NCBI GenBank assembly: GCA_013286315.1 | Contig: JABDFX010000003.1 | Span: forward strand, 1 to 64,000 | DNA length: 64,000 bases | Direction: 5' to 3' | From: Bacteroidota bacterium | GTDB lineage: Bacteria; Bacteroidota; Bacteroidia; Chitinophagales; Chitinophagaceae | Part shown: positions 61,550 to 64,000 of the stretch, piece after piece | Layout: the number at the start of each line of letters is the position of its first letter | Numbering within the stretch: position 1 is the stretch's first letter | Translations under genes and position numbers: made by a program | Notes under the pieces: generated by a model | Databases searched by the model: none | Told to the model about the DNA's origin: nothing | What the model saw: the letters and a program-made list of their open reading frames with translations, nothing else

Positions 61550-62845
61550 ATGAAAAGAATTCAGGGGACTTATTTACTCTTACTGAGCCGGCTATATGAG
61601 TTGGTAATGATCGTATTCTTTATTAGCGTCATTTTCTCTTTCAGATTTTTTGCCAGTATCTCTTTAATCGTGATGTCAGCCTTTGCATTATTACACTACC
61701 GTCTTAGCGAGGGTAGTTGGTGGAACAGAAAATTCGTAAACTTTTTTAATGCAGGCTGTTTCCTGTATTTTATAGTTCAGGGATTAGCATTATTATATAC
61801 ACAAAATACAAAGGAGGGCCTTTTTATTCAGCAGGTAAACCTGGGGTTGATAGCGATACCGATAGCCGTTTTCTACAGCCAATTGGTTCGGGGGAAGAAT
61901 TATGGAATGTTGATGAAATGGTACATACGGATATTGTTTACTGCGTCTGTCATTGCCCTGGGTCACGCGTGGCAATTGTATGTTCATACCGGGAATACAA
62001 GTTATTTCTTTTATCACCCACTGGTTTATATTTATTCAGGTCATGCGATACAGTATTCAATTATTGTTTTTATCGGGATTCTATTCCTGATAGAAGAAAA
62101 CGCCAGGCCTGATAATATTAAAAATCGCAAATGGATATTGTTTCTTTTGGTTTACTTCTCAGTTTTTCTATTCCTGCTGACTTCAAAAATGGTTATCGCA
62201 GTCTTTTTGATATACATAGTTTACCTGATCATTTGCACGAATGAATTTTTCAGGAAGCCGTCTTACCGGATCGGGGCTCTGGCTGCGATTCTGGTCGCAC
62301 TAATCATTATTTTCACTACGAACTCTCCACTTCGAAAACGCATCTCTGAGGAAATGCAAAGCAATATTTCGTTTATCGAACAGAATGAATTCAGCCCGGC
62401 AGACTACTTTAATGGTATTGAATTCAGGCTGATATCCTGGAGATTTGCATACGAAATATTGAATGAAAATCATGCATGGCTATTTGGAGTCAGCCCGGGA
62501 GATGCACAGGATATGCTCAATAAAAAGTACCGAAAACTGAATATGTTTACCGGCGGTTTACCTGATAACCGAAAGGGATACCTGGATTATCATACACACA
62601 ATCAATTTCTTCAGGCATTACTTGAGACCGGCATACCAGGTCTTGCAGCTTTTATACTTATTTGTGCGGGCATGATACAACTGGCGAAGAAATCTGGTAA
62701 TCGATCCATGATCGTACTGACCATCTTACTTCTCTGTTATTGTTTTGCAGATGCTGTTTTGAGAACACAGTATGGAATTATTCTCTTTATATTTTTCCCC
62801 TTATTTATATTCAAAGGTGGGGAAAGTGGGAAAACAGTCAGTTAA
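61550..62845 (+). CDS. O-antigen ligase family protein (Wzy_C domain)
   Basis: A 431-residue membrane protein with around 10-12 helices and the Wzy_C/WaaL loop: EFRLISWRFAYEILNENHAWLFGVSPGDAQ and DYHTHNQFLQALLETGIPGLAAF. The H-x2-F motif in the loop is typical of O-antigen ligases. It is divergent from the Wzz-like operon with its own promoter and overlaps the convergent GT2 gene by 4 bp. Confidence 0.87.
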   Translation: MKRIQGTYLLLLSRLYELVMIVFFISVIFSFRFFASISLIVMSAFALLHYRLSEGSWWNRKFVNFFNAGCFLYFIVQGLALLYTQNTKEGLFIQQVNLGLIAIPIAVFYSQLVRGKNYGMLMKWYIRILFTASVIALGHAWQLYVHTGNTSYFFYHPLVYIYSGHAIQYSIIVFIGILFLIEENARPDNIKNRKWILFLLVYFSVFLFLLTSKMVIAVFLIYIVYLIICTNEFFRKPSYRIGALAAILVALIIIFTTNSPLRKRISEEMQSNISFIEQNEFSPADYFNGIEFRLISWRFAYEILNENHAWLFGVSPGDAQDMLNKKYRKLNMFTGGLPDNRKGYLDYHTHNQFLQALLETGIPGLAAFILICAGMIQLAKKSGNRSMIVLTILLLCYCFADAVLRTQYGIILFIFFPLFIFKGGESGKTVS

Positions 62846-63642
62846 TTGTTATAGACTTTTTTGACAGGGGCAAATAATTTTCGATAAATCCGTGTAATAA
62901 ATCCAAGTTTTAGTTGGGAGAGTGTTTTGGCTATTTGAATAGCGGATATATGTTTCAGATAATAAATCCGATGGCGCAATGTATGCTCCGGGAAATATTT
63001 ATTTTTAATTTCCATTGTTTCCCGGCATCCGGTTTTCCACGATGAGTCACTTAGACCACCCCACCGCATATTTGCAAGTGTGAAAGGAAGATACCTGAAA
63101 CGACGTTGATTAACTTTCAGTTTCAACAGCAAATCGTAATCCATAGCACATCGGTACTGAAGATCAAATCCTCCATAGGTCTCATACATTTGCCTTTTCA
63201 CAAATACTGTGGGGTGGATGATCGTAATTTCCTTACTTAACAATTTCAAATTTCCTTTTTGAATAAATTCTTTTTGGCCGTTCTTCCAAAACTGCACATC
63301 TCCAAAACAAATGTCGGCATCACCCATTTCTTGGGCAACCCGATTGAAAGTTTCGGGCTCATACCAGTCATCGGCGTTGATAATACCTATAATATCACCC
63401 GTGGCGCGTGCTATTCCTTTATTAAATGCGTCGCTGATGCCTTTGTCTTTTTCGCTGATCCAGAGATATAAATCCTTTTCATATTTTTTGATAATGTTTA
63501 AAGAGTCGTCGGTTGAACCTCCATCAATAATAATATACTGAACAGAAGGATAGTTCTGATCTAAGACGCTTCGAATGGTTTGATCCAGATATTTTTCCCC
63601 ATTAAAAACAATGGTAATGATTGAAATAACAGGAAGTGTCAT
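62842..63642 (-). CDS. Family 2 glycosyltransferase (WcaA-like)
   Basis: A 266-residue GT2 enzyme: VISIITIVFNGEKYLDQTIRSVLDQ, IIDGGSTDDSL, GIINADDWYEPETF (DxD) and DYDLLLKL are the family markers. It lies between the O-antigen ligase-like gene (convergent) and a GT4 gene upstream on the same strand. Probably adds a sugar of the repeat unit. Confidence 0.9.
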   Translation of the reverse strand: MTLPVISIITIVFNGEKYLDQTIRSVLDQNYPSVQYIIIDGGSTDDSLNIIKKYEKDLYLWISEKDKGISDAFNKGIARATGDIIGIINADDWYEPETFNRVAQEMGDADICFGDVQFWKNGQKEFIQKGNLKLLSKEITIIHPTVFVKRQMYETYGGFDLQYRCAMDYDLLLKLKVNQRRFRYLPFTLANMRWGGLSDSSWKTGCRETMEIKNKYFPEHTLRHRIYYLKHISAIQIAKTLSQLKLGFITRIYRKLFAPVKKVYNN

Positions 63643-63707
63643 GATAATTTAATGTGGTATGCTCTATTGGCGAGCCCGGTATATTTTAAATTTTGGATAT
63701 TGAAAGG

Positions 63708-64000
63708 CTAATGTCGTACTTGTGTCACCCCCGCATTTTTATCACTGTAACATTCATCTATGCAATCTGCGTACTGATCTATAATTTTTGCCCAGGTAAA
63801 TTCTTCCCGTATTTTTCGAATATTATTTTCTATCATAGCATTTTCCTTAGCGCCGTGAGAAACTTCTTCCACCAGGTGTTTTACTTCTTCAGCGTCCAGG
63901 AAATAGTAGGCATCCTTGCCCAACAAGGATACATTGAATTCATTATTATTTGCCGCGATAAGTGCCCCGCTTGCCATTGCTTCCAGTAATGAGGGATTGG
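63708..64000 (-). CDS. Family 4 glycosyltransferase (partial, C-terminal part)
   Basis: The reverse strand from the window edge reads NPSLLEAMASGALIAANNNEF and continues to a stop at 63708. NPSLLEAMASG is the GT4 donor-binding block. Only the last 97 or so residues are present; the N-terminal part lies beyond the right edge. It is upstream of the GT2 gene with a gap of 65 bp. Confidence 0.85.
   Translation of the reverse strand, partial: NPSLLEAMASGALIAANNNEFNVSLLGKDAYYFLDAEEVKHLVEEVSHGAKENAMIENNIRKIREEFTWAKIIDQYADCIDECYSDKNAGVTQVRH

Noticed and set aside
46973-64000. Recently acquired genomic island carrying the polysaccharide genes
   Set aside because: No integrase, transposase, tRNA or direct flanking repeats were seen; variable gene content alone does not prove transfer.

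Overview
This window is a chromosomal segment from a member of the Bacteroidota, most likely Chitinophagaceae or a close relative. That placement is inferred from the gene content: type IX secretion/gliding genes (gldJ, porV, a PorP/SprF protein), a short Bacteroidota-type RpoD, bS16 with a long basic tail, bshA, DUF4292, DUF3098, DUF4288 and DUF983 proteins, and many matches to the Bacteroidota -7 promoter element TAnnTTTG just upstream of genes. I see no phage, insertion sequence, tRNA, rRNA or CRISPR array.

Bases 1-33.8k are mostly housekeeping genes in short, often divergent or convergent units: pdxA (cut by the window edge), rsmA, a 2-hydroxyacid dehydrogenase, greA, a HIT protein, ruvC, a YbhN-like membrane protein with a DUF3108 protein, a dihaem cytochrome c, then murF-gldJ divergent from porV. 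ispF, dut, a DUF4292 lipoprotein and an EnvC-like LytM protein follow, then bshA, an M28 peptidase, an RsmI-like methyltransferase, EI24, a 3-methyladenine glycosylase, PorP/SprF, upp and anmK. A four-gene LytS/LytTR/DUF4288/LiaF-like operon, ade-trmD, an S4 protein, an M20 dipeptidase, a CDF transporter, an LptF/LptG-type permease and a START-like protein complete this part.

Bases 34.1-46.9k hold the core information genes rpoD, ffh, rpsP-rimM and leuS, a secreted unknown protein, an ftsX-DUF3098-uppP cell-envelope run, an MFS transporter, an MBL-fold hydrolase and a DUF983 protein. trmD is not in the rpsP-rimM unit but 8.5 kb away.

Bases 47-64k are a surface polysaccharide (O-antigen type) cluster, mostly on the minus strand. 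It holds a Wzz-like chain-length protein, a Wzx flippase, two Wzy/ligase-like membrane proteins, an FdtA/FdtB-type amino-sugar pair, six glycosyltransferase-like genes, four methyltransferase-like genes and an MsbA-like ABC exporter. Many genes overlap by ATGA, which suggests one long transcript starting near 61.39k.

The most interesting signals are outside the genes. (1) Several genes have a perfect TAnnTTTG box only 4-11 nt before the start codon, which predicts leaderless or nearly leaderless mRNAs. (2) greA, ffh and rpsP each have a hairpin plus T-tract right at the predicted 5' end of the transcript. (3) Tandem arrays with 7-, 8-, 11- or 14-bp units sit at gene ends, several of them touching or supplying the stop codon, and some have an inverted partner. 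(4) The ruvC frame encodes the catalytic GIDPGT motif upstream of its first ATG, with no ATG, GTG or TTG available to start it. No database search was possible, so novelty is not established for any of these.
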